From positions 283,448 to 347,447 of the forward strand of contig JAHZGX010000020.1 of NCBI GenBank assembly GCA_019420585.1: a DNA stretch of 64,000 nt, given 5' to 3'. A program made the position numbers and the translations under genes. This DNA is from Prevotellaceae bacterium. Its GTDB lineage: Bacteria > Bacteroidota > Bacteroidia > Bacteroidales > Bacteroidaceae. Shown here one piece after another: positions 46,425 through 55,500 of this stretch. Under the pieces are notes generated by a model that worked only from the letters and a program-made list of their open reading frames with translations, was not told where the DNA came from and made no database searches. How positions within the stretch are numbered: the first letter of the stretch is position 1; each line of letters begins with the position of its first letter.

Positions 46425-48275
46425 TTACTTGATTTTCGACGGGTCGTTTATCTTGGGGAGCCACACGCGGTAGCGTTCTGCCTTATCCCAGGTGTTGCCT
46501 GCAGAGGCAAAGTCGCAGAAGTTGGTGAGGAATACATCTGTGTTGTAGGCACCGCGGGGCATTTTCAGGCGGAAGGCCATCCATATTCCCTGAGGGGCGG
46601 TGATGGGCTCCAGGTCCACGATATTGTCGTCATGGGTGGGAATGAGGCAGGCCTCGTCCACATATCCATCATGGAAACGTGTGTCTCGTGTCAGTACTAT
46701 GGGGCCGCGCTCAATGGCCTGCATGTCGTTCATCTCCACCAGTCTTGCCTGCATGTCGGTGCTGAGCGTCACCTTGTCGCCCGGCTTCCACGTGCGGTTG
46801 ATGAGGCAGTACTGCCCGGCCTGCACGCCCTGCACCTTCTCTCCGTTCACTTCCACGCTGTTCTTCCGGCTCCAGCTGGGGATGCGCAACCCCAGTGTGA
46901 AGGTGGCCTCATGCTCCGGGCTGATGCTTATCTGTACGTTTCCGTCCATGGGATACCGGGTCTGCTGGCTTAGCGTGATGGTCTGCCCGCCCATCTTGAT
47001 GCTGGCTTCCGAAGGGATGAAGAGGTTCACGTCCACCCTGTCGGCCGATGGCAGACGGTACATCACGCGCGGTATCATGGCAAAGGCGCGCGGCCCGTTG
47101 GCGTTGCAGCAGTTGATGGGTATGTGGCACTGGTGCTCACCCTCCTGCCGGTAGCCCTCAAGCGGCGTGTACTTCACAATCTGTGAACCATCGCCCTTCA
47201 TGCTTGCCATGAGGGCGTTGTACATGGTGCGCTCTATCTGGTCGGCATATTTCTGGTCACCCGTAAACTCCAGCAGACGCTCGCAGAACTGCATCCAGGT
47301 GAAGGTCACACAGGTCTCCATGGTGAGAGCCGACACTCGGGTCTGCAGTGCCTTGCCCCCGTACCAGCATTCATGGGACGCCCCAGAGCCGCAGATGTTG
47401 ATTTCCTCGTCCACGATATGCTGCCAGGTGGTCTCGGCAGAGTGGAGCAGGGCAGGGTCTCCGGTCTCGCGGAACAGTTCCAGCAGCCCCACGTAGCATG
47501 ACATCATCTCGTAAGCCTTCTGCCCGTTCCTGTTCCCATACCACTGGTCACCCGGCTTCAGAGGCACGCGCTGAGCCACCGGCACATCGGCGTGGGCTAT
47601 GAGTTGCGGCCCTCCCGGGCGGTTGAGTTCCTCGGCTATGTAGTTTGCGAAGTCCAGGTAACGCTGCTGCCCGGTAATCTGATACATGAACATGGTGGGC
47701 TCCAGGATGCTGCTTGGCGGCATGCCCATGTAGGCTCCGCACTCTATGATGGACTTCTTGCCGGGGCCTGTTTGCCTCATGGTGTAGTCCAGCAGGCGCG
47801 TGGCTGCACGCAGTGCATTCTTGTCTCCCGTCTCCCGGTACCATTTGATGAGTCCCAGCAGGGTGTATTTCCTGCCCCACACGTCCCAGCCGCTCAGTTG
47901 GTGCTCGGCATCGTAGTCGCCTATGTATCCGTTTTTCAACTGGCATGCCATCAGCCCGTCCTCGGCATGCTGGATGATTTCCTTCAGTTCCGGATCGTGG
48001 GTGAAATGGTACATCCCTATGGCTCCTTGCACCCATTTGCCCCAGAATTCACTGCCCCAAAGGCCTTCGCGTTCGTCTTGTAGCCTGAATACGGAGATGA
48101 GTGTGTCGGTGTTCTCGGATTTCACGCGGCGGTTGATGCAGTCGGTGTAACGCTGTCCCACATATCCCTGCATGCTTACCTGTGTCACTTCCGGCCGTGC
48201 CACTTTTTTCGCGGCAGCCGGGTTGGCCGTGGTAGCCAGTGCGATGACCATTGCCATCAACGGAGTTCTCTTCAT
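46425..48275 (-). CDS. Glycoside hydrolase family 127 (beta-L-arabinofuranosidase type)
   Basis: Exported enzyme of 616 residues with signal peptide (to about 'ANPAAA'). It has the (alpha/alpha)6 barrel of DUF1680/GH127. The unusual zinc-thiolate catalytic centre is intact: Glu320 and Cys322 in 'LTMETCVTFTW', and Cys389-Cys390 in 'PINCCNANGPR', matching Glu338/Cys340/Cys417/Cys418 of HypBA1. One Cys is the nucleophile. Characterised members release L-arabinofuranose or related sugars from plant glycoproteins and pectin. The substrate is not fixed by sequence. It lies just after a tRNA gene and its terminator. Confidence 0.9.
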   Translation of the reverse strand: MKRTPLMAMVIALATTANPAAAKKVARPEVTQVSMQGYVGQRYTDCINRRVKSENTDTLISVFRLQDEREGLWGSEFWGKWVQGAIGMYHFTHDPELKEIIQHAEDGLMACQLKNGYIGDYDAEHQLSGWDVWGRKYTLLGLIKWYRETGDKNALRAATRLLDYTMRQTGPGKKSIIECGAYMGMPPSSILEPTMFMYQITGQQRYLDFANYIAEELNRPGGPQLIAHADVPVAQRVPLKPGDQWYGNRNGQKAYEMMSCYVGLLELFRETGDPALLHSAETTWQHIVDEEINICGSGASHECWYGGKALQTRVSALTMETCVTFTWMQFCERLLEFTGDQKYADQIERTMYNALMASMKGDGSQIVKYTPLEGYRQEGEHQCHIPINCCNANGPRAFAMIPRVMYRLPSADRVDVNLFIPSEASIKMGGQTITLSQQTRYPMDGNVQISISPEHEATFTLGLRIPSWSRKNSVEVNGEKVQGVQAGQYCLINRTWKPGDKVTLSTDMQARLVEMNDMQAIERGPIVLTRDTRFHDGYVDEACLIPTHDDNIVDLEPITAPQGIWMAFRLKMPRGAYNTDVFLTNFCDFASAGNTWDKAERYRVWLPKINDPSKIK

Positions 48276-48294
48276 TTGCTTTCAGTTTTTAGAT

Positions 48295-48325
48295 AAAAAA
48301 ACGGCCGGCCGGGAAAGGGCCAGCC
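48295..48325 (-). terminator. Terminator of tRNA-Leu
   Basis: On the minus strand GGCTGGCC pairs with GGCCGGCC (one U-G pair) and is followed by GTTTTTTTATC. Confidence 0.7.
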
Positions 48326-48336
48326 TTTGTTGGGGG

Positions 48337-48418
48337 TACGCCTGATAAGACTCGAACTTACACGCCCTAAGGCACCAGATCCTAAGTCTGGCGTGTCTAC
48401 CAATTCCACCACAAGCGC
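48337..48418 (-). tRNA. tRNA-Leu (UAG anticodon)
   Basis: The 82-nt minus-strand gene folds with acceptor stem GCGCTTG/CAGGCGT, a D arm in 'GGTGGAATTGGTAGACAC', anticodon stem CCAGA/TCTGG with loop CTTAGGA (anticodon TAG), a long class II variable arm and T loop 'GTTCGAGTC'. The 3' CCA is not encoded. TACCTTTG at 48432-48439 places the promoter 14 bases upstream. Confidence 0.93.
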
Positions 48419-48431
48419 ATACTTACATGTG

Positions 48432-48439
48432 CAAAGGTA
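48432..48439 (-). promoter_or_regulatory. -7 promoter element of tRNA-Leu
   Basis: The minus strand reads TACCTTTG (TAnnTTTG). The short distance to the mature tRNA supports use of this consensus elsewhere in the window. Confidence 0.65.
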
Positions 48440-48483
48440 GTAAGAATAAAGTTATCCTGCAAAGGAAGTGCCACCTAAAAGAG

Positions 48484-48520
48484 GCAGCCCGCACGAAACC
48501 ATGCCGTACGTGCGGGCTGC
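48484..48520 (-). terminator. Terminator after nagB
   Basis: GCAGCCCGCACG (48484-48495) and CGTGCGGGCTGC (48509-48520) form a perfect 12-bp stem. On the minus strand CTCTTTTAG follows. It lies 18 bases beyond the nagB stop. Confidence 0.7.
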
Positions 48521-48538
48521 TTTATGTGGTGAGGAGGC

Positions 48539-49330
48539 TCAGAGGTTCTCCTTCTCAATGTCCTTGAAGTACTTGTATGTACCGTGTTTCAGCTCGTCGG
48601 TGGCTGCCTCATCGCATACGATGATGGCGTGGGGATGCAGTTGGAGTGCGCTGATGGTCCACTCCTGTGACACGGCAGCCTCGATGGCATGCTGCAGGGC
48701 GCGTGCCTTGCCGTGTCCGTTGCACACGATGAGCACCTCGCGGGCATCCATCACGGTGCCCACGCCTACGGTGAGCGCCGTTCGGGGCACTTGGTTCACG
48801 TCTCCTCCGAAGAAGCGGCTGTTGGCAATGATGGTGTCGGTGGTGAGGCTCTTCACGCGTGTGCGGCTGCTGAGCGAACTGAAAGGCTCATTGAAGGCGA
48901 TGTGCCCGTCGGGGCCTATGCCGCCCATGAAGAGGTCAATGCCTCCTGCTTCCCGTATGGCTTCTTCGTAGGCGGCGCACTCGGCCTGCAGGTCTGCAGC
49001 GTTGCCGTTGAGTATGTGCACGTTCTCCTTCTTGATGTCGATATGGCTGAAAAAGTTGTTCCACATGAAGCTGTGATAGCTCTCGGGATGCTCTTCGGGC
49101 AGACCTACGTACTCGTCCATGTTGAATGTGACCACGTTGCGGAAACTTACCTTGCCGGCCTGATAGAGTTCTATGAGGTGCTTGTAAAGACCCAGGGGTG
49201 ACGACCCCGTGGGGCATCCCAGTTTGAATGGCTTCTCTTCGGTGGGTTGCGCAGCATTGATCTTGGCTGCCACATACTCGGCAGCCCAGCGGCTGAGTTG
49301 CTGATAGTCTGGTTCGATGATGACTCTCAT
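48539..49330 (-). CDS. nagB: Glucosamine-6-phosphate deaminase
   Basis: Cytoplasmic enzyme of 263 residues converting glucosamine-6-phosphate to fructose-6-phosphate and ammonia, the last step of GlcNAc use. Catalytic residues fall at the same numbers as in the E. coli enzyme: Asp72 ('FNMDEYVGL'), Asp141, His143 and Glu148 ('[14 protein letters not shown]'). '[14 protein letters not shown]' is the phosphate-binding loop. It follows the propeller gene by 64 bases with no clear promoter in between, so it may share the M60 transcript, which would link mucin protein attack with amino-sugar catabolism. Confidence 0.95.
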   Translation of the reverse strand: MRVIIEPDYQQLSRWAAEYVAAKINAAQPTEEKPFKLGCPTGSSPLGLYKHLIELYQAGKVSFRNVVTFNMDEYVGLPEEHPESYHSFMWNNFFSHIDIKKENVHILNGNAADLQAECAAYEEAIREAGGIDLFMGGIGPDGHIAFNEPFSSLSSRTRVKSLTTDTIIANSRFFGGDVNQVPRTALTVGVGTVMDAREVLIVCNGHGKARALQHAIEAAVSQEWTISALQLHPHAIIVCDEAATDELKHGTYKYFKDIEKENL

Positions 49331-49394
49331 GTTCTTTGTCTGTTTTTTGAGTTATGGTTTTGCTTGTTGTTCTCTGTCCGGCGTGCCTGTCTGC

Positions 49395-50951
49395 TCAGGG
49401 TTTCAGATGCTCCTTGTACTTGGCCATGTCGGGCTCCTGCTCGTGTATGCAGCGGTACAGGTCAGACTGGCTTATGCCTACTGCATCCTTGGTCAGTTCG
49501 GGCACATTGTAACTCTTGAGCAGCAGGGTATTGTATTCAGGGTCTTCCTGTGGGATGGGGAATGCCTTGTGGGCCTGCCCCGTGCTGTCAAAGTAAGTGA
49601 GGAACACGCGTGTGTAATTGCCGTCCATGCGCCTGCTGCTGAAGGCTATCCAGCGTCCGTTGCTGCTCCAGCTGTGGAAACTGTCGGCATCGGGGCTGTT
49701 GGCCAGGCGCAAGTTATAGCAGGTGTCGGCCTGCAGGTCCTTCACCCACAGGTCGCTCGACTTGTGCCAGATGTGGAACTGCCCGTATTCTCCCTGCGTG
49801 TACAGCACGTAACGTCCGTCGGGACTCACGCGCGGCAGTGTGATGCTGTGTTCCTTGGAAGCCACCTCCACCTCGGTGCGCGTGTCGCCGAAGGTGCGTG
49901 TCTTGGGATTGAAGGCCACCGATTTTAGGTCATAGAAGATGCTGTCATACCTGAACATCAGTTGTGTGCCGCGTGTGCTGTCGGGTGCTGTGGGCGGAAT
50001 CAGATGTCCCACCTGTGCGCTGCAGTAATACAGGCGGTCGCCCTTGGGCGACCATGCGGGGAAGGTCTCCAGTTCATTCTTGCTGTGGAATATGTGCGTC
50101 ACCTCATTGTGTTTCACGTCATAGAGCAGCATGTCGCTGGCTTCGTCCATCACCTCCAGTTTCTCCATGTGGTAGGCATGGAAGGTCTGCCCGGTCTTGT
50201 TGGTGGAGAACGCCACCAGGTCTTCCTTGGGATGCCAGGCTGGATATACGGCACTTGACAGTATGGTGCTGTCCTTCACCTGTATCTTGTGCGGCTTGCC
50301 GTTTTGCACGATGATGGTTCCCCCATGGTTGGCGCGCACATGGAAGAGCATGTCCTGCGTGCTTTGGTTGCGGTAATTGTGGCAGTTGACACAGTGGTTC
50401 TCGCGGTCGTCATACGTGCGGTTGTTCTCATATATGGTGTGCTCCTCCCAGTTGGTCAGGTTGCGCTGGTAGAGTCCCACCTGGCGATACAGCTCATAAC
50501 CGGGTTCAATGAGTCGGTAACTCAGATACGGGTCAATGGCTTCCCGAGCCACCGTGAGCGTGTGCGGCTTGTGCTTTCCCCATCTCCCGGCGGTCTGTAC
50601 GTACACTGTCACGCTGATGTCTTTGCCCTTGTTCTCCGTGAGCAGGTTTCTCCAGGCGGCCGTGTCCAGGCGTATGGTCATGTTCCCATCGGCCTGTGCC
50701 AGAATCTCCTGCCCGCCTTCGCCTTGCAGCCTTGCCACTGCAGCGGTGGCTCCAGAGTCTCTCACCATGAAATTCAGCGGGGCTATGTTGGGCGGGATGA
50801 CAATGTCCTTGTAGTTGGGGAATATGTCGGCCTGCGTGTCCAGGTCAGTTGCCTGTGCGGGCAGTTCCGCCCGGTGTGAGCATGCCGCCGCCACGGCCAT
50901 GGCGAGCAGCAGGCATGCGCGTATCATAGATTTCTTGTATCCTTGTGTCAT
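49395..50951 (-). CDS. TolB-like beta-propeller lipoprotein with a heme c motif
   Basis: Lipoprotein of 518 residues (AVAAACS lipobox near residue 24). After an N-terminal beta domain comes CVNCH in 'RENHCVNCHNYRNQ', a heme c attachment site. It is followed by WD40-like/PD40 blades of TolB type ('ILSSAVYPAWHPKEDLVAFSTN', 'TFPAWSPKGDRLYYCS', 'SFHSWSSNGRWIAFSSRRMD'). Joining a cytochrome c motif to a TolB-type propeller is uncommon; I recall similar proteins in Bacteroidales beside DUF6057 membrane proteins, as here (6-base gap). Function unknown; electron transfer or glycan sensing are guesses. Confidence 0.78.
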   Translation of the reverse strand: MTQGYKKSMIRACLLLAMAVAAACSHRAELPAQATDLDTQADIFPNYKDIVIPPNIAPLNFMVRDSGATAAVARLQGEGGQEILAQADGNMTIRLDTAAWRNLLTENKGKDISVTVYVQTAGRWGKHKPHTLTVAREAIDPYLSYRLIEPGYELYRQVGLYQRNLTNWEEHTIYENNRTYDDRENHCVNCHNYRNQSTQDMLFHVRANHGGTIIVQNGKPHKIQVKDSTILSSAVYPAWHPKEDLVAFSTNKTGQTFHAYHMEKLEVMDEASDMLLYDVKHNEVTHIFHSKNELETFPAWSPKGDRLYYCSAQVGHLIPPTAPDSTRGTQLMFRYDSIFYDLKSVAFNPKTRTFGDTRTEVEVASKEHSITLPRVSPDGRYVLYTQGEYGQFHIWHKSSDLWVKDLQADTCYNLRLANSPDADSFHSWSSNGRWIAFSSRRMDGNYTRVFLTYFDSTGQAHKAFPIPQEDPEYNTLLLKSYNVPELTKDAVGISQSDLYRCIHEQEPDMAKYKEHLKP

Positions 50952-50957
50952 GATGTG

Positions 50958-52571
50958 TCAGTTTACGCCTGAACTGGAAGTCGCTTCTCCCGTGTAGCCT
51001 TTCCTGGTAGCCTTCAGGTTGCCGAAATAATAGTAATAAGGATAGTACCCCTTATACTTGTCAAAAAGTTCTTTGGCATACCCGGCTCTGTCTTTCATGT
51101 ACGGTTGCACGGCCTGCACGAATCCCTGCAGGCGTGTGGCGCGCATATCCAGGTTGCCGTAACCCTGCGATGCGCCCGGATGGTTTATCTCAGACAGTAG
51201 CAGCCCGTCGGCTATGATTGAGGGTGGGGTACTGCCCATGAGTGACTGCGTGCGGTCCAGGAACGGCGGCAGCAGTTTGGTGTAGAGGCACACGCAGAGC
51301 CCGTTGTACAATCCCTCAATGCTACGTGTCTCCATCAGATTGAGGTTGTAGCCCATGAAGAAGGGCTGCTGGAACTGGTTCTCGAAGCAGTCATGCAGGG
51401 GCTCGGTGAGACGTATGCGTGCCATCTCCGGGTCGGCATTCACCATCTCGGTATTGCCCACCATGGGCTCGTACTTGGCAATGAATGCTTGCTCGAAGGG
51501 TACATCGCGCAACAGACGCAGGTATTTGCGGCACAGGAGCCATTCGCCTCGCATGAGGGCACACTTGACAAGCAACTTGAGCAGGCGCGGGGTGGGACCA
51601 GTCATTACCATCTGTTCCATGCACGCGTGCATGCACGGCTCGATAAATCCTGCGTGATAGTTGCCCTCGGGGATGTACAGGGAGTTGCCGTTGTTGACCT
51701 GTCCGCCGTATCCGTGCAGGTAGAGGGTGTCATAGTCGAGACGGATGTCATACATGCGCTCGGCTATCTGCCCTGTGTGCACCAGTGCCATGGCGTAATA
51801 GGCGGCCATGGGGCGGTTGCTCTGTGAGGCATGGGCACGCGCCACACGTTCTATGCCAGCCCAGTCCTGACGGTATTGCAAGTCCATTTCCTGGCAGATA
51901 ACACGTACGTAAGGACGCTGCCACTCCCCGTATCCGATGATTGCCGCAAAGGTGAGCGTCACAAAAGCCAGTGCCGTGAGGTTCTGGCGTGTGGTCTCGT
52001 CCTTGGGCAGGCGCAGCAGTGCAGGGGTGGGCTTCTTGCTGAAACTGCGTATCATCACGCCCCAGATGCCAAGCACCAGCAGTACCACAAAGGGAATGCC
52101 CAAGATGTATCCCGCCTCAGCCTCGAAGAACAAATCCAGTCCCTGGTGCGTGATGGCAGCCAGGCAGAGCAGTGCGGGGACGTACTGCAAAGGACGCCAT
52201 TTGGGCGTGAGCCTCATGCAGTAGCCCGTGAGCCAGGTAATCATACCAAGCATGAATGACAGACACAGACTGCCCAGCCAGGGGTATTTGTAGAGTTGCA
52301 GGAGCATGCGCCCCACGTATCTCAGCGGGCCGAAGTTCTGGCAGAGCACAAACTGCATGAGCCGCGGGTCCTGCGCCCAAAAACTATACTCGCGGCTCAC
52401 GTGCAGCACACTGCCGTAATAAAACGTGCCCCATACCCATATTGCCGCCATGAAAAGTGGCAATACAGGCAGGAGCCTTTTCTTTTGCTCACGCGGGGCG
52501 GCTGCCGGCTTGGCTGCCGGCTTCGCGCCCCGCTGCTGTAGGTTTTTGGCCTTCTGGTTCTTCTTTGCCAT
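50958..52571 (-). CDS. DUF6057-like integral membrane protein
   Basis: Protein of 537 residues with a basic, alanine-rich cytoplasmic start (residues 1-32) followed by about six membrane helices (near 35-57, 95-118, 127-145, 153-176, 200-220). A long soluble helical C-terminal half is TPR-like in pattern ('RPMAAYYAMALVHTGQIAERMYD', 'LLKLLVKCALMRGEWLLCRKYL'). It resembles the Bacteroidales DUF6057 family. Function is unknown. Its ATG shares one base with the stop of the M60 gene (TAATG) and it is followed by the heme-propeller gene, so the three form one translational unit. Confidence 0.7.
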   Translation of the reverse strand: MAKKNQKAKNLQQRGAKPAAKPAAAPREQKKRLLPVLPLFMAAIWVWGTFYYGSVLHVSREYSFWAQDPRLMQFVLCQNFGPLRYVGRMLLQLYKYPWLGSLCLSFMLGMITWLTGYCMRLTPKWRPLQYVPALLCLAAITHQGLDLFFEAEAGYILGIPFVVLLVLGIWGVMIRSFSKKPTPALLRLPKDETTRQNLTALAFVTLTFAAIIGYGEWQRPYVRVICQEMDLQYRQDWAGIERVARAHASQSNRPMAAYYAMALVHTGQIAERMYDIRLDYDTLYLHGYGGQVNNGNSLYIPEGNYHAGFIEPCMHACMEQMVMTGPTPRLLKLLVKCALMRGEWLLCRKYLRLLRDVPFEQAFIAKYEPMVGNTEMVNADPEMARIRLTEPLHDCFENQFQQPFFMGYNLNLMETRSIEGLYNGLCVCLYTKLLPPFLDRTQSLMGSTPPSIIADGLLLSEINHPGASQGYGNLDMRATRLQGFVQAVQPYMKDRAGYAKELFDKYKGYYPYYYYFGNLKATRKGYTGEATSSSGVN

Positions 52572-55500
52572 TATTTTACCAGTGTCTTTTTGCCGTTCAC
52601 GATGTATATGCCAGGTTGTGCCACGTATACCAGGCGCCTTCCCTGCAGGTCATACACTTCGGTGCGGCCTTCTTGGTCGCTCTCCAGAATGTCATTGATA
52701 GCCGTGGTGTCCACCACGAAAGAGTGATCCCACACATAGGTGAAGGGGCTGTTCGCTCCCTCCGAGGCCACCACGTCGGTGCCTTCGGCATTGAGCACAT
52801 AACCGCCTTCGCTGGCTGTAAACGTGCCGGTTGTCACTTCCGTTTCCTTGGCTGTGAGGCTCGTCTTGCCGTTCACCACCACGGGGGTGCCGGCTACGGC
52901 TGTCTCCACTAGGGTGTTCAGTTTGCCATCCATTATTACGCCCTCATATCCCTCGTGCAGGTTGAAGGGCAGGTTCAGGGCCTGGTGCCCCTCTCCGCTC
53001 TTGGTAAAGGTCACGTTGTGGGCTGTGAAGGCCGTGGGGATGTAGAAGGGCTTGTTGCCATCGATGACCAGTGACTGGGCATTCATGTCGCCGTCCACCA
53101 CGTTGGTCTGGCTCAGCAGGCTGGCCGTGGGTTGCAGGCGGCTGTTCTGTCCCGGTTTCACATAGGCGATGGAGTTGGCTGGCAACTCGCTGATGCGGCT
53201 CTCTGCGTCCTCGCCTGTGCCGTAGTAATACAGGGTGTGGGGAGTGGTGCTGCCTGCATAATAGGCCGTCATTTCTCCGCGGTAACGGGCAGGGGCGTAG
53301 GGTACGAGCACGTCATAACCGTTGCCCTCGGCGGCCACGATGCGGAAGTCATCGCCAAGTTTGGCGGCAATGTCGGCCGGAATGGAGAAACTGGTCTTGT
53401 TGGAGAGGAACACCAACTTGCCAGTGGAATCGTACACCTTGAAGCCAACTGCCCCGGTTCCGTACATGCGGTAAGTGGTCACGCCCTGGCTGTATGTGGT
53501 GGTGTAATAGTACCCGTTGGTAGTATAATCGTCCACGAAGTCGGAGTACTGCCCCACATCGGAGTAACCTATGCGGCGTGTCTCATCATTCTCGTAGTCT
53601 ACGCGGAACTCGCTTGTGGAGCGACCTTCCAGCGGACTGTCCTTCAACACGGGCGACGGCTTCACGCGGTCGTCTATGAAGCAAATATTGCCGGCCTTGG
53701 GATAGCGGTGCATGTAAGCCTTGGCCTCATCGATGTCTTGCTGTGTGGTGGTTATCCAGTAGTCGCTATAGTCACCTATGTACCTGTTGTTCACGGGCAC
53801 GAACATGCCGTTGACCTCGAAGAACTCGCTCAGATCCTCGCCTGCGGCATCGCACATCTTCTTGGCCATGTGCAGATAGTCGTCTTTGCCGTAGGACTTG
53901 TAGCCGCCCACGGTCTGCCCGTCACCGTTGACGAGTGAGGCATCATAGTCATTGCTGCGCTTGCGTATGGGGTCTTGCCTGAGCATCTTGAACAAGGTGG
54001 GGTAGAAGTCGGGCTTGTGTCCCTGCACGTGATAATAGAGGTATAGTTGGTAATAGAAGCGTGTCTGTTCCCAAATATCCATGTCAAACCAACTTGCTCC
54101 CTGTGCAAAGGAGTTGAAGGTGTCATGCACGGCGGTGCCGCGCGTGGTGGCTATGCCTTGCAGGAACACGTTCACGTTGGAGAAGAGGTTGTTGGACACC
54201 TCGGTGGCTCCCACGATGTTCAAGCACGCTTGGTGGTTGTGCCCCATCTCGTGGCTGGGACCCCAGATGGCGCCTGCATCGGTGGTAAGGGTATTATAGT
54301 TGAGTACTGTGTTCAGCGTGCTGTTCTCGTAATATGTGCCATAGGTGGTGGCGTACATGTAACTGTGGTCTATCGAGAAGGCGTTCCAGATGTTGCGGAA
54401 GCGGCCTTTCAAGTCTTCTTGGAATCCCATGAGGTCCTCCTCGCACTGCACGAACTTGCTCCACACGCGCACCACGCCCTCCATCTCGTTGCCGCAGTCA
54501 TTGAGTGCCTGCTGCACCAGGTCGTTTCTCATTACGTGCACAATATGGTCGCCCTTCATGTTCACGATGTTGTTCTTGTCCAGCAATTTCTCCCTCAGCA
54601 GCATCCAGTCCTCGTTGGTCATGCCGCGTGTCAGGTCAAAATAGCCCTGCAGTTCGCCGCCTTCGATGTGTATCTTCATGTCGGGATAGTCGGCCAGGTA
54701 CTTCTCCGGATCGTCCAGTTGATAGAAAATGTACAAGGTGCTGGACTCTCCCAGGATTACTGCGTTCAGTCCGGCATGCAGGTTGTTGGTGGTGCCCGTC
54801 TGGCGGTCACCGGGCGACGGGCTGTCTGTTACTACCTCGGCCTGTAGGGTGCAGTCGGCACTGGGTTCCTCATCTACATATATATATATGATGTCGCCCG
54901 TCTTGCCCACGATGCCAGTGGGACCCGAGAGTTTGCCAAAGGCGTTGCTCATGCCTGCATACTCGTTCCAGGCCATCTTGTCGTAGTTGCTGTATACCTT
55001 GTAGTCATCGCGCACGCGGAAGAACTTCTCGAAGTCGCGGCTGTAGCCGTTGTCCCGTGTGTAGACCTGCCAGGTGTTGTTCTTCACCTTCATGACCATG
55101 GCCTTCATCTCGTCAGTCAGTGCCATGTAGTCGGTGTTGGCTTCCAGTTGTGCGTCCGTCAGTGCCTGTATGTCCTCCTTGAGTATGGTGCAGGCTTTGT
55201 CCTGGAACAGGTGGCTCAGTGCCTCATTGTAGGTGCCGAGGTTGGCCACCAGGTCGGTATATTGGTTCAGTGCTTCATGTCCCTTCTGTATGAACTCATC
55301 GGTGAGTTCCACCTCCTCGAATCCCCAAGTGCTGGCACTGATGTCTGTGGTGTACCATCCCACCACGTTCGAGCCTTGGTCACAGTGCAGTCCCACAGTG
55401 CCCTGATCCACCACATAATAGGTGAAGATGGTCTCATCATCAGTCCTCTTAAGCGAGAATCCTGCGGTGGGCAGTGCTTCCTGGGTGGTGTACTTGCGAC

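Noticed and set aside
53132..54847. Long plus-strand frames opposite the M60 gene (268 and 266 codons)
   Set aside because: Antisense shadows of a well-supported metallopeptidase, with low-complexity Val/His composition.
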